Shown: positions 28,869 through 38,299, counted from the first letter of the stretch. The stretch: DNA of 64,000 nucleotides from Nodularia spumigena CCY9414 (GCF_000340565.2 NZ_CP007203.1:1947545-2011544), one strand, 5' to 3'. The notes: a model not told the origin generated them from the letters alone. A program made the numbers and translations.

Positions 28869-29495
28869 CTAATTATGATCACTTCCTACCTGAAAAATTT
28901 GGTTTGGGGTCAAATTTAACTCTGGGAAGGCTGGGGATTGAATGCGATCGCTTTCCCGAAATTGGCTAACTTGATATTCACCATCAATGAGTTGATATAC
29001 AGAAATGGTCGGGTGTTTGGGGTTCCCAATAAATTTTCTTCCTCCTAAAGCTAGATAATCCACTACCCAATATTCAGGAATACCCATTTCCTCATAATCA
29101 GCTAACTTTTTGTAGTAATCATCTCGCCAATTACTACTAACCACTTCAATCACCAATGGAACTGATGCACCTTGAGTAACAGTTGATTGTTTTTTCCATA
29201 ACTCTTCATTGCCCAAGTTAGCACGATTCAAAATCAAAACATCTGGTGAATAAGCTGATTCGCTTTCAGGTGGTTTCACCAATGCTTGTTTAGGGATAGT
29301 ATAGGGAAGATTTAGCCGTTTAATCTCAACAGATACTTCTAGAGTCAAAAATCCGCCAATATCTTCATGTTCTCCCAATGGCTGAGGCATTTCAACAATT
29401 ACCCCATCATGTAATTCATAGCGTCTACCGTCAGGTTTCCACTCGACAAACTCTGCATAAGTTACTACTTTAGCTTTGGTTATGGCTTGAGTCAT
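28869..29495 (-). CDS. Uma2 family (DUF820) putative PD-(D/E)XK nuclease
   Basis: A 208-aa protein of a family hugely expanded in cyanobacteria. The restriction-nuclease-like core is visible: YSPDVLILN carries the Asp, and PLVIEVVSSNWRDDYYKKL carries the ExV.S and Lys, followed by YEEMGIPEYWVVDY. Nuclease activity is inferred from the fold and is not shown for most members. No toxin-antitoxin partner or transposase lies next to it. Confidence 0.85.
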   Translation of the reverse strand: MTQAITKAKVVTYAEFVEWKPDGRRYELHDGVIVEMPQPLGEHEDIGGFLTLEVSVEIKRLNLPYTIPKQALVKPPESESAYSPDVLILNRANLGNEELWKKQSTVTQGASVPLVIEVVSSNWRDDYYKKLADYEEMGIPEYWVVDYLALGGRKFIGNPKHPTISVYQLIDGEYQVSQFRESDRIQSPAFPELNLTPNQIFQVGSDHN

Positions 29496-29504
29496 AAAAC
29501 CTCA

Positions 29505-29612
29505 AATATCAGTTATCAGTGAACAGTTAACAGTTATCAGTGAACAGTTATTAAGCCGATTTAATTGGAAATATAGACCCAATTATCTCTCTTGACTGAT
29601 AACTGATAACTG
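29505..29612. repeat. Inverted pair of (CAGTTAT / AACTGAT) STRR arrays
   Basis: CAGTTATCAGTGAACAGTT units at the left and CTGATAACTGATAACTG units at the right can pair across a 45-nt spacer between the Uma2 and map genes. Confidence 0.7.
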
Positions 29613-29619
29613 ATAACTG

Positions 29620-30447
29620 TTAAACTTTGGTGCGGTCTGTTAAAATCTCGTAACCTGTTTGTGTCACTAAGACTGTATGCTCAAATTGGGCTGATAGTGA
29701 ATTATCTACAGTTACAGCTGTCCATCTGTCAGATAATATTCTGGTATGCTTAGAACCTGCATTCAAAATTGGTTCAATTGCTAAAGTCATTCCAGCACGC
29801 AGTTTGACATTTGGCATTTCGCGGGTGCGGAAGTTGAAAACTGAAGGTTCTTCATGTAGATTACGACCAACACCATGTCCGGTAAATTCTTCAACTACAC
29901 TGAAACCATTGGCTTTTACATGGTCTTCGATTGCTCCCGCCAAGTCAAGTAAATAAGTTCCGTCTTTGACTTGTTCAATACCTTTAAAAAGAGCTTCTTC
30001 CGCGACGCGAATCAGTTTTGCCGCATCTGGGGTAACATCACCCACGGCAATTGTAATGCAGGAATCACCATGAAAACCTTGATAATAAGCGCCTGTATCT
30101 ACTTTTAAGACATCCCCGGTACGAATTACTTTTTTAGCATTGGGGATGCCATGCACTACTTCATTATTAATACTGGAGCAAATAGAACCTTTAAAACCGT
30201 GATATCCCTTAAAGCTGGGTGTCGCATCCATTTCGCGGATACGTTTTTCTGCATAAGCATCCAAATCGGCTGTAGTCATTCCTGGTTTGACAAGCTCAGA
30301 AATTTCTTTGAGTACAGTCGCCACAATTTTTCCTGATTCCCGCATGATTTCAATTTCACGGGGCGATTTAATTTCAATACCTCGGCGTTGTTTTTTTGCA
30401 GGTTGAGGCTGAGTTTTTTGAGCGAGCAAGTTACTGAGAATGTTCAT
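29620..30447 (-). CDS. map: Methionine aminopeptidase type I
   Basis: Removes the initiator Met from nascent proteins. At 275 aa it has the type I core and the five metal ligands in [16 protein letters not shown] (two Asp), [12 protein letters not shown] (His), [10 protein letters not shown] (Glu) and QFEHTVLVT (Glu). The N-terminal 25 residues ([20 protein letters not shown]) are a basic, proline-rich extension. Cyanobacteria usually carry several map paralogues, so this may be one of a set. The last codons (TDRTKV) lie close to an STRR. Confidence 0.95.
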   Translation of the reverse strand: MNILSNLLAQKTQPQPAKKQRRGIEIKSPREIEIMRESGKIVATVLKEISELVKPGMTTADLDAYAEKRIREMDATPSFKGYHGFKGSICSSINNEVVHGIPNAKKVIRTGDVLKVDTGAYYQGFHGDSCITIAVGDVTPDAAKLIRVAEEALFKGIEQVKDGTYLLDLAGAIEDHVKANGFSVVEEFTGHGVGRNLHEEPSVFNFRTREMPNVKLRAGMTLAIEPILNAGSKHTRILSDRWTAVTVDNSLSAQFEHTVLVTQTGYEILTDRTKV

Positions 30448-30610
30448 GGGGAATTAATAATTACTGGCGTTTTACTGCTACGGTGGTAGCATTTTTGTTT
30501 AATTACAAACTATCTTTAAGTTAACTTATTTTCGCGTTTCCCCAGTTTTGATTTTCTCAATAATCAAATCTAGTAACCATCATTGTGGTTTTCAGGGAAC
30601 AGGGAAATGG

Positions 30611-31120
30611 TCAGTTGATGAGAATTTCTCCTTTCATCCCTGCTTCTGTATGTCCTGCTATGGAACAGTGTAATTCGTAACTGCCGGGTTTCATGGGTAC
30701 AAATACCCATTCTGCTTCACCACCGGGCTGAAGTTCTAGTTCATGAATTGCTCCTTTAACTTCTACTTTGCCGGCTTGGACTTTTTGTGTCCAGATAGCA
30801 TCTGCAAAGTCTTTGGCCGTGAAATAATGCTTTAATTGGCTGGGATTATTCAGGCGCAATAGATAGCGTTTACCAGGCTCAAATTCTAAATGATCGGGTT
30901 CAAATTTGAGTTCGTTAGCAGAATTACCTAAACTAATTGTAATTTCTGTTGCTGGTTGTTTGAGAATGTTGTCTGTGAGGTTGGATGCGATCGCCTGACC
31001 ATGACTCACAAAACCCAAGCACAGCAACAAACATACTATAGTTATCCGCCAAGTTGTTTGCAGTCCAGCCGGAAAAGATTGGTATAAAATTTTGTGATTT
31101 ATTTTAAATAACCAAGTCAT
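30611..31120 (-). CDS. Cupredoxin-domain copper protein (plastocyanin/azurin-like)
   Basis: A 169-aa exported protein with a basic N-terminus, a hydrophobic signal segment (WRITIVCLLLCLGFVSHG, about 24-41) and a single cupredoxin domain. Type 1 copper ligands are His98 (QLKHYF) and the C152-H157-M162 set in HCSIAGHTEAGM. It lacks the plastocyanin DEDAVP-type features and has a longer loop between strands, so it is not petE. It is probably periplasmic or lumenal. Its role in electron transfer or copper handling is unknown. Confidence 0.82.
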   Translation of the reverse strand: MTWLFKINHKILYQSFPAGLQTTWRITIVCLLLCLGFVSHGQAIASNLTDNILKQPATEITISLGNSANELKFEPDHLEFEPGKRYLLRLNNPSQLKHYFTAKDFADAIWTQKVQAGKVEVKGAIHELELQPGGEAEWVFVPMKPGSYELHCSIAGHTEAGMKGEILIN

Positions 31121-31190
31121 TATTATCAGTAGCCTTCATAAAAGTTACTCATTAATTATTCTCCATTAACGGGTGCAGATAAATCAAGAA

Positions 31191-31229
31191 CCTCACCCCC
31201 AGCCCCTCTCCTTACCAAGGAGAGGGGGG
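31191..31229 (+). repeat. CCTCTCCTTA..AAGGAGAGG hairpin repeat
   Basis: Preceded by the constant ACCTCACCCCCAGCC. Same unit as inside priA and at 45348, 48917, 54401 and 55168. It sits just behind the VOC gene's stop codon. Confidence 0.8.
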
Positions 31230-31238
31230 TGTCAATTT

Positions 31239-31658
31239 CTATGCCAAACAGCGAATAAATTCTAGGGGTAAGCCATCAGTATCAGCAATAAAAGCTACTT
31301 CCCAGATGCGATCGCCTATTTGCTGCTGTGTCGGTGCTAAAAGTATTTTCAGGGGTGGTAAATCTGCTACCTCATCTACACGTAATTGTAAATTTGTCAA
31401 CCAGCTAGGTAAATCTGATGTAATTTCAGTTAAATCAAAAGACAGATGATAATAGCCGACATAATGCTCATCGCCAAAAGCATCCGGGGCTGGTTTTGGT
31501 TCAGGAATTTGGATTAATTCAATTCTCCCAGACAATCCCTCCATCCAGCAAGCCAGGGTATAGCCTGTGGTGAAGCGTTCACAAATTGTAAAACCTAACT
31601 GTTCATAAAAAGCGATCGCTTGATGAATATTCGCAGTCCGAATTGAAGCGTGGTGCAT
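31239..31658 (-). CDS. VOC family (glyoxalase-like) protein
   Basis: A 139-aa single VOC unit. MHHASIRTANIHQAIAFYEQLG carries the first ligand His, YYHLSFDL the second, and FIADTDGLPLEFIRC the Glu, as in lactoylglutathione lyase-like proteins. It is unrelated to the VOC gene at 9217 beyond the fold. Substrate unknown. Confidence 0.82.
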   Translation of the reverse strand: MHHASIRTANIHQAIAFYEQLGFTICERFTTGYTLACWMEGLSGRIELIQIPEPKPAPDAFGDEHYVGYYHLSFDLTEITSDLPSWLTNLQLRVDEVADLPPLKILLAPTQQQIGDRIWEVAFIADTDGLPLEFIRCLA

Positions 31659-31744
31659 AATTTAATCATTTGTCATTGGTCATAGGTCATTGGTCATTGG
31701 TCAATATGCTTTTTCCGTGACCAGATGACCAATAACTGTTGACT

Positions 31745-32257
31745 TTACTCAAATAATCGGAAATAGGGATAGCGTACAGGGACACCAGGCTCTTTTTCCA
31801 AATCAAAATTAATCACATCCCAACAAGGGTCTTCCGAAGCATCGGGACTAAAATCCACAGGTAAGCCGTATAATCGTGCAGAGGTAGCTTCCGGCTGTCC
31901 AGAACGCCAAGGAGTACTGCGTTCTAAATAACCACTCATCAATTCCTGATAACGTTTAGCAATAATTACCCGTGTTGCTCGGTAACCTTGAGTGTACAGC
32001 TTATCCAGTGCCTCGTGGATTTCAAAGCGAATCCCATCAGGATGGGTGTGCTGTCTATACCATTCATTATTCCAGCGTCGCCAATGACGACCCGACTGTA
32101 GATGAACTAACTCTCCAGTTTTAGGATTAGCCTCAAAAGCACCATGACGCGTACACAAATACGTATCTGTTAGTGTCAACGCCGGAATAGTCTGACGACA
32201 GTGGGGACACTGAATGTCAGAGCCAAATATGGGGTACTGCAAACCTGGATTCATCAT
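31745..32257 (-). CDS. Conserved cyanobacterial protein (TIGR02652-type)
   Basis: A 170-aa protein with an N-terminal zinc-ribbon-like CPHCRQTIP and a later Cys/His (LCTRHGAFEANPKTGELVHL). A conserved YRQHTHPDGIRFEIHEALDKL block follows, and the acidic/aromatic end is VRYPYFRLFE. It resembles a protein family restricted to cyanobacteria, remembered as TIGR02652. Function unknown, possibly a nucleic-acid or protein-interaction role from the zinc ribbon. It is divergent from the gamma-carbonic-anhydrase-like gene. Confidence 0.75.
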   Translation of the reverse strand: MMNPGLQYPIFGSDIQCPHCRQTIPALTLTDTYLCTRHGAFEANPKTGELVHLQSGRHWRRWNNEWYRQHTHPDGIRFEIHEALDKLYTQGYRATRVIIAKRYQELMSGYLERSTPWRSGQPEATSARLYGLPVDFSPDASEDPCWDVINFDLEKEPGVPVRYPYFRLFE

Positions 32258-32495
32258 GAAGTGCGTACAAACATAGTTTCGTCTTCACCAGCACCAGTGA
32301 GTTGGATATGACACTTCGGCTCCTCTATTTTAGAGGCTTGCTCGTTGCAGCAAAGAAACGGAGTTACAGCGCCAACAATTTTCACTAGCATCTGACTCAG
32401 TTTAGAGACATGAAACCGTGATATCCTGGTTGTGCAACCAGCCTCAAAGTTTAGCGTTTCTCCAGTGTTCCTGGGTACCATATTCATATTCTATC

Positions 32496-33026
32496 GTGTC
32501 TACAGCTTCTTACTGGCCATCTCCCGATTTTTCTCTCGCCGCCTTCATCGCAGCCAACGCTGTGGTTATCGGTTCGGTCAACATTCAAGCCGGAGCCAGC
32601 ATTTGGTATGGTGCAGTAGTCAGGGGAGACGTGGAACGCATTGACATTGGCGAATGTACAAACATTCAGGATGGGGCCATTTTACATGGTGATCCAGGTT
32701 TACCAACAATTTTAGAAAATCATGTCACCGTAGGGCATCGCGCCGTGGTACATTCAGCCTACATTGAACATGGCTGTTTGATTGGCATTGGTGCAATTAT
32801 TTTAGACGGCGTAAGAGTAGGTCATGGTAGCATTATTGGTGCTGGTGCAGTAGTCACTAAAAATATCCCCCCCCTGTCTCTAGTCGTCGGTGTTCCCGGT
32901 AAAGTATTGCGCCAAATTTCAGAAGACGAAGCAGCAGAACTAATCGAACACGCAGAGCGTTACAAAAACTTAGCCTTGGTTCATGCCGGAAAAGGAAATG
33001 ATCTTGGCTTTTACCCAAAGAAATAG
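32496..33026 (+). CDS. Gamma-carbonic-anhydrase-like hexapeptide-repeat protein
   Basis: A left-handed beta-helix protein of about 176 aa. Hexapeptide repeats run from AAFIAANAVVIGSVNIQAGA to GSIIGAGAVVTKN, followed by a C-terminal helix (EAAELIEHAERYKNL). His64, His81 and His86 (ILHGD and GHRAVVH) fall at the zinc-ligand positions of the family. It is not CcmM, because RbcS-like repeats are absent, and enzyme activity is uncertain. The frame opens far upstream at 32418, but the GTG at 32496 gives the usual length. Confidence 0.82.
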   Translation: MSTASYWPSPDFSLAAFIAANAVVIGSVNIQAGASIWYGAVVRGDVERIDIGECTNIQDGAILHGDPGLPTILENHVTVGHRAVVHSAYIEHGCLIGIGAIILDGVRVGHGSIIGAGAVVTKNIPPLSLVVGVPGKVLRQISEDEAAELIEHAERYKNLALVHAGKGNDLGFYPKK

Positions 33027-33090
33027 CTCAAAATATTGTAATATAACTATATATTGGTCAGGTCATACCAGACAATAAATTATTCTATTT

Positions 33091-33117
33091 TGTGGGATGG
33101 GCATCCTGCCCTTCCTT
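33091..33117 (+). repeat. Degenerate copy of the GGGTGGGCATCCTGCCC hairpin
   Basis: GTGGGATGGGCATCCTGCCC with a mutated right flank, in the gap before psbY. Confidence 0.7.
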
Positions 33118-33264
33118 AGTGAGCAGTAATGCTTACAGTCAGCCTCAGCCAAAGCTCACATATTTTTTGCAGATAGGATGGGGAAAATTCACCAATTTAT
33201 CTCAAAATAAACATGAGAGCAATTGATAAAACTTTAATTTTCGCTTAAAAGAGGGGTTCTAAAA

Positions 33265-33390
33265 ATGGATATCGATTACCGTATTGCCGTCGTTATTGCA
33301 CCAATTGCCATTGCTGCTAGTTGGGCTGCTTTTAACATTGGAGCCGCCGCTTTAAGACAAGTGCAAAACTTTTTAAACAAAGAAGCCTAA
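33265..33390 (+). CDS. psbY: Photosystem II protein Y (PsbY)
   Basis: A 41-residue single-span thylakoid protein: [20 protein letters not shown], then [19 protein letters not shown] and the end EA. The pattern of a short acidic N-terminus, one membrane helix with an AASWA motif, and a basic amphipathic end with an RQVQ motif matches cyanobacterial PsbY (Ycf32), a low-molecular-weight subunit at the edge of the PSII reaction centre near cytochrome b559. GAGGGG lies eight bases upstream, and a strong intrinsic terminator follows, so it is a monocistronic small gene. Confidence 0.9.
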   Translation: MDIDYRIAVVIAPIAIAASWAAFNIGAAALRQVQNFLNKEA

Positions 33391-33411
33391 ATTTCAGCAA
33401 AATTCTCCATA

Positions 33412-33452
33412 AAATCGGCTGTTTCCCTAATTCAGGGCAGTCGATTTTTTTA
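33412..33452 (+). terminator. Rho-independent terminator of psbY
   Basis: Stem AAATCGGCTG/CAGTCGATTT (one G-U pair) with an inner CCCT/AGGG stem, ending in a run of seven T. Confidence 0.88.
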
Positions 33453-33643
33453 AATTCGGGTATCCCTCGCTGTTAATTACAGCAGTTTTCATGTATTTAG
33501 ACCACACTCTTAATTCCTCTGGTGCGCCTTTGCGCCTCTGCGTGTTAGCGTAGCGGGGCGTAGCCCGACATAAAAATGTGGTTCATTTAGCTGAAAATCG
33601 CTGTAACTCCTTCTCTGAACTGTTTTGTCTGTCTTATCTGTTT

Positions 33644-34924
33644 GTGGATATTAATTCTTTACTCAAACCCTTTCAGCATTTCGGCGTTCATCTGGGACTG
33701 TCGCGCATTATCAAACTCTTGGCAAATCTGGGAAACCCTCACCACCAAGTCCCAGTAGTTCACGTTGGCGGTACTAACGGTAAAGGTTCGGTTTGTGCTT
33801 ATATTTCCTCAGTATTGACTGAGGCTGGTTATCGTACAGGATGTTATACTTCTCCTCATTTAGTTGATTGGACTGAACGCATTTGCATCAATAAACAGCC
33901 AATTTCCTCTGAGGAATTTAGCCAATTAATATTACAAGTCCAAGAGGCTATTCAACCTGATGATGAGTACCCAACTCAGTTTGAAATAATTACCGCAGCT
34001 GCTTGGTTGTATTTTGCTCAAGCTAAAGTCGATGTCGCAGTCATTGAAGTGGGTTTGGGTGGGCGTTTGGATGCGACTAATGTTTGTCACCAGCCATTAG
34101 TGACAATCATTACATCAATTAGCCGTGAACACTGGCAGCAACTCGGTCCCACTGTGGCTGATATTGCTAGAGAAAAAGCCGGAATTATTAAACCAGGATG
34201 TCCGGTTGTGGTGGGGAATTTGCCACCAGATGCAAAAAAAGTTGTGCGTTCCGCTCTTAGCGGCAGCGCTTCGCTATCGCGCGCTCAAGAATTACAATCG
34301 CTATATATTACGCCTCAACCTGCTACCCAAATCGCTCCCGGATGGGCTGAATATCAAAGTCTGGAAAATTCCCAAATCATTCAATATCCTTTGCCATTAG
34401 CAGGACAAATTCAATTAACAAATTCTGCTGTGGCTTTAGCTGCTTTAGAAATTCTCCAAAGCAAAGGTTGGGTGATTTGTCAAGAGGCTATTGTGAATGG
34501 GATGAGTAAAACGCAATGGCCGGGACGAATGCAATGGGTGACTTGGAAGCAACAAAAATTATTAATTGATGGCGCGCATAATCCAGCCGCAGCGCAGGTA
34601 CTGCGAGATTATGTCGATAGTTTAGATACGCCTAATATAACTTGGGTAATGGGAATGCTGGCGACTAAAGAGCATACCGAAATTTTTCAAGCTTTACTGC
34701 GATCGCATGACCAATTATATCTCGTCCCGGTACCAGATCATAGTTCAGCTAATCCTCTAGAATTAGCCAAAATAGCTCGTGAAATTTGTCCAGAATTATC
34801 CATCTGTCAAACTCATCCAAACTTATCATCAGCCCTAGAAGCAGCCTTTAATCAAACAAATAATCAAGTTGTTTTGTGTGGTTCCCTCTATTTAATCGGG
34901 CATTTTTTCACAATTTCACCGTAA
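33644..34924 (+). CDS. folC: Folylpolyglutamate / dihydrofolate synthase
   Basis: Mur-ligase-type enzyme that adds glutamate to folates. The P-loop is HVGGTNGKGSVCAYISS, with the family signature YTSPHLVDWTERI, VGLGGRLDATN, EKAGIIKPG and the C-terminal LIDGAHNPAAAQ. The open frame begins at 33578, but homology starts at the GTG (33644) giving MDINSLLKPFQHFGVHLGLS, 426 aa. A repeat-derived segment, SALSGSASLSRAQ (DNA 34252-34284), is inserted in frame before the C-terminal domain. Confidence 0.94.
   Translation: MDINSLLKPFQHFGVHLGLSRIIKLLANLGNPHHQVPVVHVGGTNGKGSVCAYISSVLTEAGYRTGCYTSPHLVDWTERICINKQPISSEEFSQLILQVQEAIQPDDEYPTQFEIITAAAWLYFAQAKVDVAVIEVGLGGRLDATNVCHQPLVTIITSISREHWQQLGPTVADIAREKAGIIKPGCPVVVGNLPPDAKKVVRSALSGSASLSRAQELQSLYITPQPATQIAPGWAEYQSLENSQIIQYPLPLAGQIQLTNSAVALAALEILQSKGWVICQEAIVNGMSKTQWPGRMQWVTWKQQKLLIDGAHNPAAAQVLRDYVDSLDTPNITWVMGMLATKEHTEIFQALLRSHDQLYLVPVPDHSSANPLELAKIAREICPELSICQTHPNLSSALEAAFNQTNNQVVLCGSLYLIGHFFTISP
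34252..34284 (+). repeat. Small GCAGCGCTTCGCTATCGCG repeat inside folC
   Basis: CGCTCTTAGCGG followed by CAGCGCTTCGCTATCGCGCG, closely similar to the insert that breaks devA (52845-52868). The insertion is in frame and tolerated here. Confidence 0.65.
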
Positions 34925-34946
34925 TATCAAAGTCTCTGAATCAGTA

Positions 34947-34976
34947 TATTGTGGGGTGGGCATCTTGCCCGCCCTC
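34947..34976 (+). repeat. GGGTGGGCATCTTGCCCGCCC hairpin repeat
   Basis: Lies between the convergent folC and substrate-binding-protein genes and could serve as a terminator for either. Confidence 0.75.
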
Positions 34977-34983
34977 TTAGACA

Positions 34984-36282
34984 TCACCGACTATCCCATT
35001 CTTGGGCTGCATCTTCTAAGGCTTGCTCTACAGTCTTTTGTTCTAACATTGCTGCTTGCAAATTTTCATAAATTGCCTTTTGCAGACGTTTAGAATCTTT
35101 CAAAGTTGGAGTTAAAATCTCTGCTTGTTGCAATTGTTTAGCACTAATTACCCTCGCCCTTTCCACTGTGGAAGCCGTATCAGGAACATTTTGAAAGTAA
35201 CTATCTGCCAGTGCCTTCTTTGTAGATGGTAACACATTAGCAGCTTTGGCAAAAGCTAGCTGATTTTCGTCATTGGTGAGAAATAAAGCAAACTTGACCG
35301 CAGCGTCCGGGTGTTTGCTGGCGCGGGGGACAACGACATTCATCACAGCCACATTTTTTTTACCAGTATCACCAGTCAATTGGGGTGCTATGGCTGAAGC
35401 TGCGGCAATTTGTGGCGCATTATTGGCTATAGTCTTGAGAAACTCAGGCCCAGAAGCCAAAAAAGCCGTTTGTCCAGACTGGTATAAATCAATTGCATGG
35501 CGATGTCCTTGGGTTAAAGATTCTCTGGGAAGTAGCCCTTTTTTATACAAATCTACCCAGTATTGAAACGCTGCTTTACCTTCTGGAGAATTAAAAGCCG
35601 CCTTACCCTCGGTATTTACTAGAGTGACTCCCATTTGCACAAATGATTCTAAAACTTCTCCGGAATCTTGCGGTGCAAAAGTCACAAAAAAAGCATATTT
35701 CCCGGTCTTATCTTGAATTTTCTGGGCAAAATCTGCTAATTCTGCGTAGGTTGCTGGTGGTTGAGTGATACCTGCCTGTTTTAATAAATCAATGTTATAA
35801 ATAGTTAACCGTGTAGTGAGGTACCAGGGAATACCAAAACTCTTACCATTGAGGGTGCTAGCTTGCCAGATATTCGGTAGATAGGAGGAACGTTCTGCAT
35901 CTGAGATTTTTGTATCCAAGTCTAACCACGCATTTCTTCCCGCCAGTTGGGAAGCAAAAACTGGGTTGAGATTCACAACATCAGGTGGCGTATTTGCTGA
36001 AACAGCTGTTAAAATCTTGTTCTCCATTGCCGACCAAGGTATATCCACCCAGTTTACCTTTATACCGGAATTTTGAGTTTCAAAATTCCCAATTAGGCTT
36101 TGGAAATAGTCGTTGAATTGAGGTTGGAGTTGCATTGTCCAAAACTCAACAGTCGCCTCTGCTGAAGCAGGCTGTTGTGTATTTTTACCAACATTGGCAG
36201 CGCTACAACTTACCATCCAACTGGTTAATAAGCCAATTAACGCCCAAGCAGCCAGTTGTTTGAATTTTCGCAATTGCATCAT
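34984..36282 (-). CDS. ABC transporter sugar-binding lipoprotein (family 1)
   Basis: A 432-aa extracellular solute-binding protein. The signal peptide with lipobox WMVSC (Cys about residue 26) makes it an Lgt substrate. The fold follows the maltose/glycerol-phosphate type, with VEFWTMQLQPQF at the start, VNWVDIPWSAMENKILTAVS, FGIPWYLTTRLTIYN and a C-terminal EQALEDAAQEWD. The permease and ATPase genes are not adjacent. The sugar is unknown. Confidence 0.9.
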   Translation of the reverse strand: MMQLRKFKQLAAWALIGLLTSWMVSCSAANVGKNTQQPASAEATVEFWTMQLQPQFNDYFQSLIGNFETQNSGIKVNWVDIPWSAMENKILTAVSANTPPDVVNLNPVFASQLAGRNAWLDLDTKISDAERSSYLPNIWQASTLNGKSFGIPWYLTTRLTIYNIDLLKQAGITQPPATYAELADFAQKIQDKTGKYAFFVTFAPQDSGEVLESFVQMGVTLVNTEGKAAFNSPEGKAAFQYWVDLYKKGLLPRESLTQGHRHAIDLYQSGQTAFLASGPEFLKTIANNAPQIAAASAIAPQLTGDTGKKNVAVMNVVVPRASKHPDAAVKFALFLTNDENQLAFAKAANVLPSTKKALADSYFQNVPDTASTVERARVISAKQLQQAEILTPTLKDSKRLQKAIYENLQAAMLEQKTVEQALEDAAQEWDSR

Positions 36283-36423
36283 CTTAGCAGTATTATTACG
36301 CTTGATCGGGGTGAAAAAATTATGGAAAATTGTCGAGATTATAGGCTAAATCAGTTACTTAGTCATCAGCAAATTCTTTAGTATCATTTAAATTTACTAT
36401 TTAGCAGTCTACCGGGGAAAACT

Positions 36424-37530
36424 GTGGTTAAAAGCTTCAATAATCTGTTGAGCAAATTTAATAAAGGGGTAGGTATTGAACTTACACCAGAACGAGTGAA
36501 TTTAGTTCAGCTACGCAAGCAGCGCCAAGGCTTGAAATTAGCAGCGCTGACATCAGTACCGGTCCCCGCAGGTGTAATTGTCGATGGTCAAATTATTGAC
36601 ATTTCCACAATGGCGGAATTAATTCAGCAAGCACTGGCTCAGAGTAAAATCAAAACCTCTCGTGTGGCTACTGGTGTACCAGGACGAGATTCTATAGTCC
36701 GTGTAATACATGTGCCGGCTGAGTTAGACGACAAAGAATTAAGGGATATGGTATTAAACCACGAAGCCGGGTTGTATTTACCCTATGCTCGTGAAGAAGC
36801 TGATGTAGATTATCAAAAACTTGGCTACTTTGTAGATGATGATGGCATTGAAAAAGTCCAGGTTTTGTTAGCAGCTACCCGCAAGGAAATAACTGATACC
36901 TATCTTAGTACTTTTGAACAGGCAGGATTGCAAGTCGATATTTTAGAGATTAACAGTTTTGCCCTGATTCGGACAATTCGTGATCAACTGCGGCAATTCG
37001 GGCTGGAAGAAGCGGCTGTAGTCGTTGATATCGAGTTCGATAGTACAGAAATAGTGATTTTGATTAATGGCGTACCGCAATTTTCGCGCAGTGTGCCTAT
37101 TGGTACTTATCAAATGCAAATGGCTATCTCTAGGGCGATGAGTTTACCTACATCACGGGATATGGGATTGTTACAAGGAATGGTTATTCCCGCAAATCCT
37201 CTAGATGGTGGGCAGACTGGAGTTACTGACATCAATCCTAGTCTGGCAGCTTTATTGAGAGTTTTGGGTGAACTCACAGATGAACTGCGCCGTTCTATCC
37301 ATTTTTACATCAGTCAAAGTGAAAACTTGGAGGTGGTGGAGATTTTCTTAGCAGGGCCAGGGGGCGGACTACAACAGCTAGATGAGTTTTTCAGTCAAAG
37401 ACTGGGCTTACCAACTACTCAAATTGATCCCATTGGGTTTTTGTCTTTGCAAGTTGATGAGGAAAAGTACCCCAAAGGAGAACGTTGTGGGTTAGGGATA
37501 ATACTTGGTCTGGGAATGCGGGAGGTGTGA
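36424..37530 (+). CDS. pilM: PilM, type IV pilus inner-membrane platform protein
   Basis: Actin-fold cytoplasmic component of the type IV pilus alignment complex, 368 aa. GTG start preceded by GGGGA. Typical blocks are GIELTPERVNLVQLRKQ, AALTSVPVPAGVIVDGQIID, VATGVPGRDSIVRVIHVPAE and the phosphate-binding AVVVDIEFDSTEIVIL. It is the first gene of a four-gene operon with very tight spacing (pilN starts 5 bp after). The pilus serves motility and DNA uptake, and in filamentous cyanobacteria hormogonium gliding. Confidence 0.93.
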   Translation: MVKSFNNLLSKFNKGVGIELTPERVNLVQLRKQRQGLKLAALTSVPVPAGVIVDGQIIDISTMAELIQQALAQSKIKTSRVATGVPGRDSIVRVIHVPAELDDKELRDMVLNHEAGLYLPYAREEADVDYQKLGYFVDDDGIEKVQVLLAATRKEITDTYLSTFEQAGLQVDILEINSFALIRTIRDQLRQFGLEEAAVVVDIEFDSTEIVILINGVPQFSRSVPIGTYQMQMAISRAMSLPTSRDMGLLQGMVIPANPLDGGQTGVTDINPSLAALLRVLGELTDELRRSIHFYISQSENLEVVEIFLAGPGGGLQQLDEFFSQRLGLPTTQIDPIGFLSLQVDEEKYPKGERCGLGIILGLGMREV

Positions 37531-37534
37531 CAAA

Positions 37535-38299
37535 ATGTACAGTTTAGATGTTAATTTTCTGAAAGACCGCGCTGGTTACGAAACCACGGCGAAAAAAAGA
37601 CTGGAATTTAAAATGCCGGAGGGAGATTTAACACCACTGTTTGTGGGTCTGGTTATTGGTATTGGTATTCCGGCTTTTTGCGGGGCTGGTTGGTGGTTTT
37701 TGCAAGGGAAAAATACTGAATTACAGCAGGAGATAGCACAATTAGAGCAAGAAAACAAGAAGTTAGAAGTTGAGATTGGTAATATTAACAAAATTCGGGA
37801 GGAGACAAAACTAGTTAAAGCGGAAACACAGGGTTTAGTGACAGTGTTTGATCAAATTCGCCCTTGGTCTGCTATGTTACAAGATTTACGCGATCGCATT
37901 CCAGCAGCAGTGCAAATTGAAACCATCCAGCAAATTGAACCCACTTCCCCAGGACGAGGACAGCAACCCACCAAACTGGTTGCAGGATTGGAAATTACCG
38001 GAATTGCTAGTTCTTTCAACGATGTCAATGATTTTGTCTTGACTTTGCAACAGTCTAAATTCTTAGAGTCGTCCGACAGCAAAATTACCACAGCCACCTT
38101 AGTAGATGCACCACTACCACCAGGTACTAATGAAAATGATGTGGAAATCAAACTACCACCAGTAGTGCGGTACACAATAAAATCAACTATGAGTGATGTT
38201 CCGGCTTCTGAGTTAATGCGGGAATTAGAGCAAAAAGGCGCAGTGGGTTTAGTCAGTAGAATTCGCAGTATCCAAGAAATAGGAGTCATTTCAAAATGA
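37535..38299 (+). CDS. pilN: PilN, type IV pilus assembly protein
   Basis: A bitopic inner-membrane protein, 254 aa. The cytoplasmic N-terminus (MYSLDVNFLKDRAGYET) that docks PilM is followed by one membrane helix (PLFVGLVIGIGIPAFCGAGWW), a coiled coil (ELQQEIAQLEQENKKLEVEI) and a periplasmic domain. Its stop overlaps the pilO start (ATGA), implying translational coupling. Confidence 0.92.
   Translation: MYSLDVNFLKDRAGYETTAKKRLEFKMPEGDLTPLFVGLVIGIGIPAFCGAGWWFLQGKNTELQQEIAQLEQENKKLEVEIGNINKIREETKLVKAETQGLVTVFDQIRPWSAMLQDLRDRIPAAVQIETIQQIEPTSPGRGQQPTKLVAGLEITGIASSFNDVNDFVLTLQQSKFLESSDSKITTATLVDAPLPPGTNENDVEIKLPPVVRYTIKSTMSDVPASELMRELEQKGAVGLVSRIRSIQEIGVISK

Noticed and set aside
30611-31120. 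Plastocyanin (petE)
   Set aside because: Copper ligands are present, but loop lengths and surrounding motifs differ from plastocyanin.
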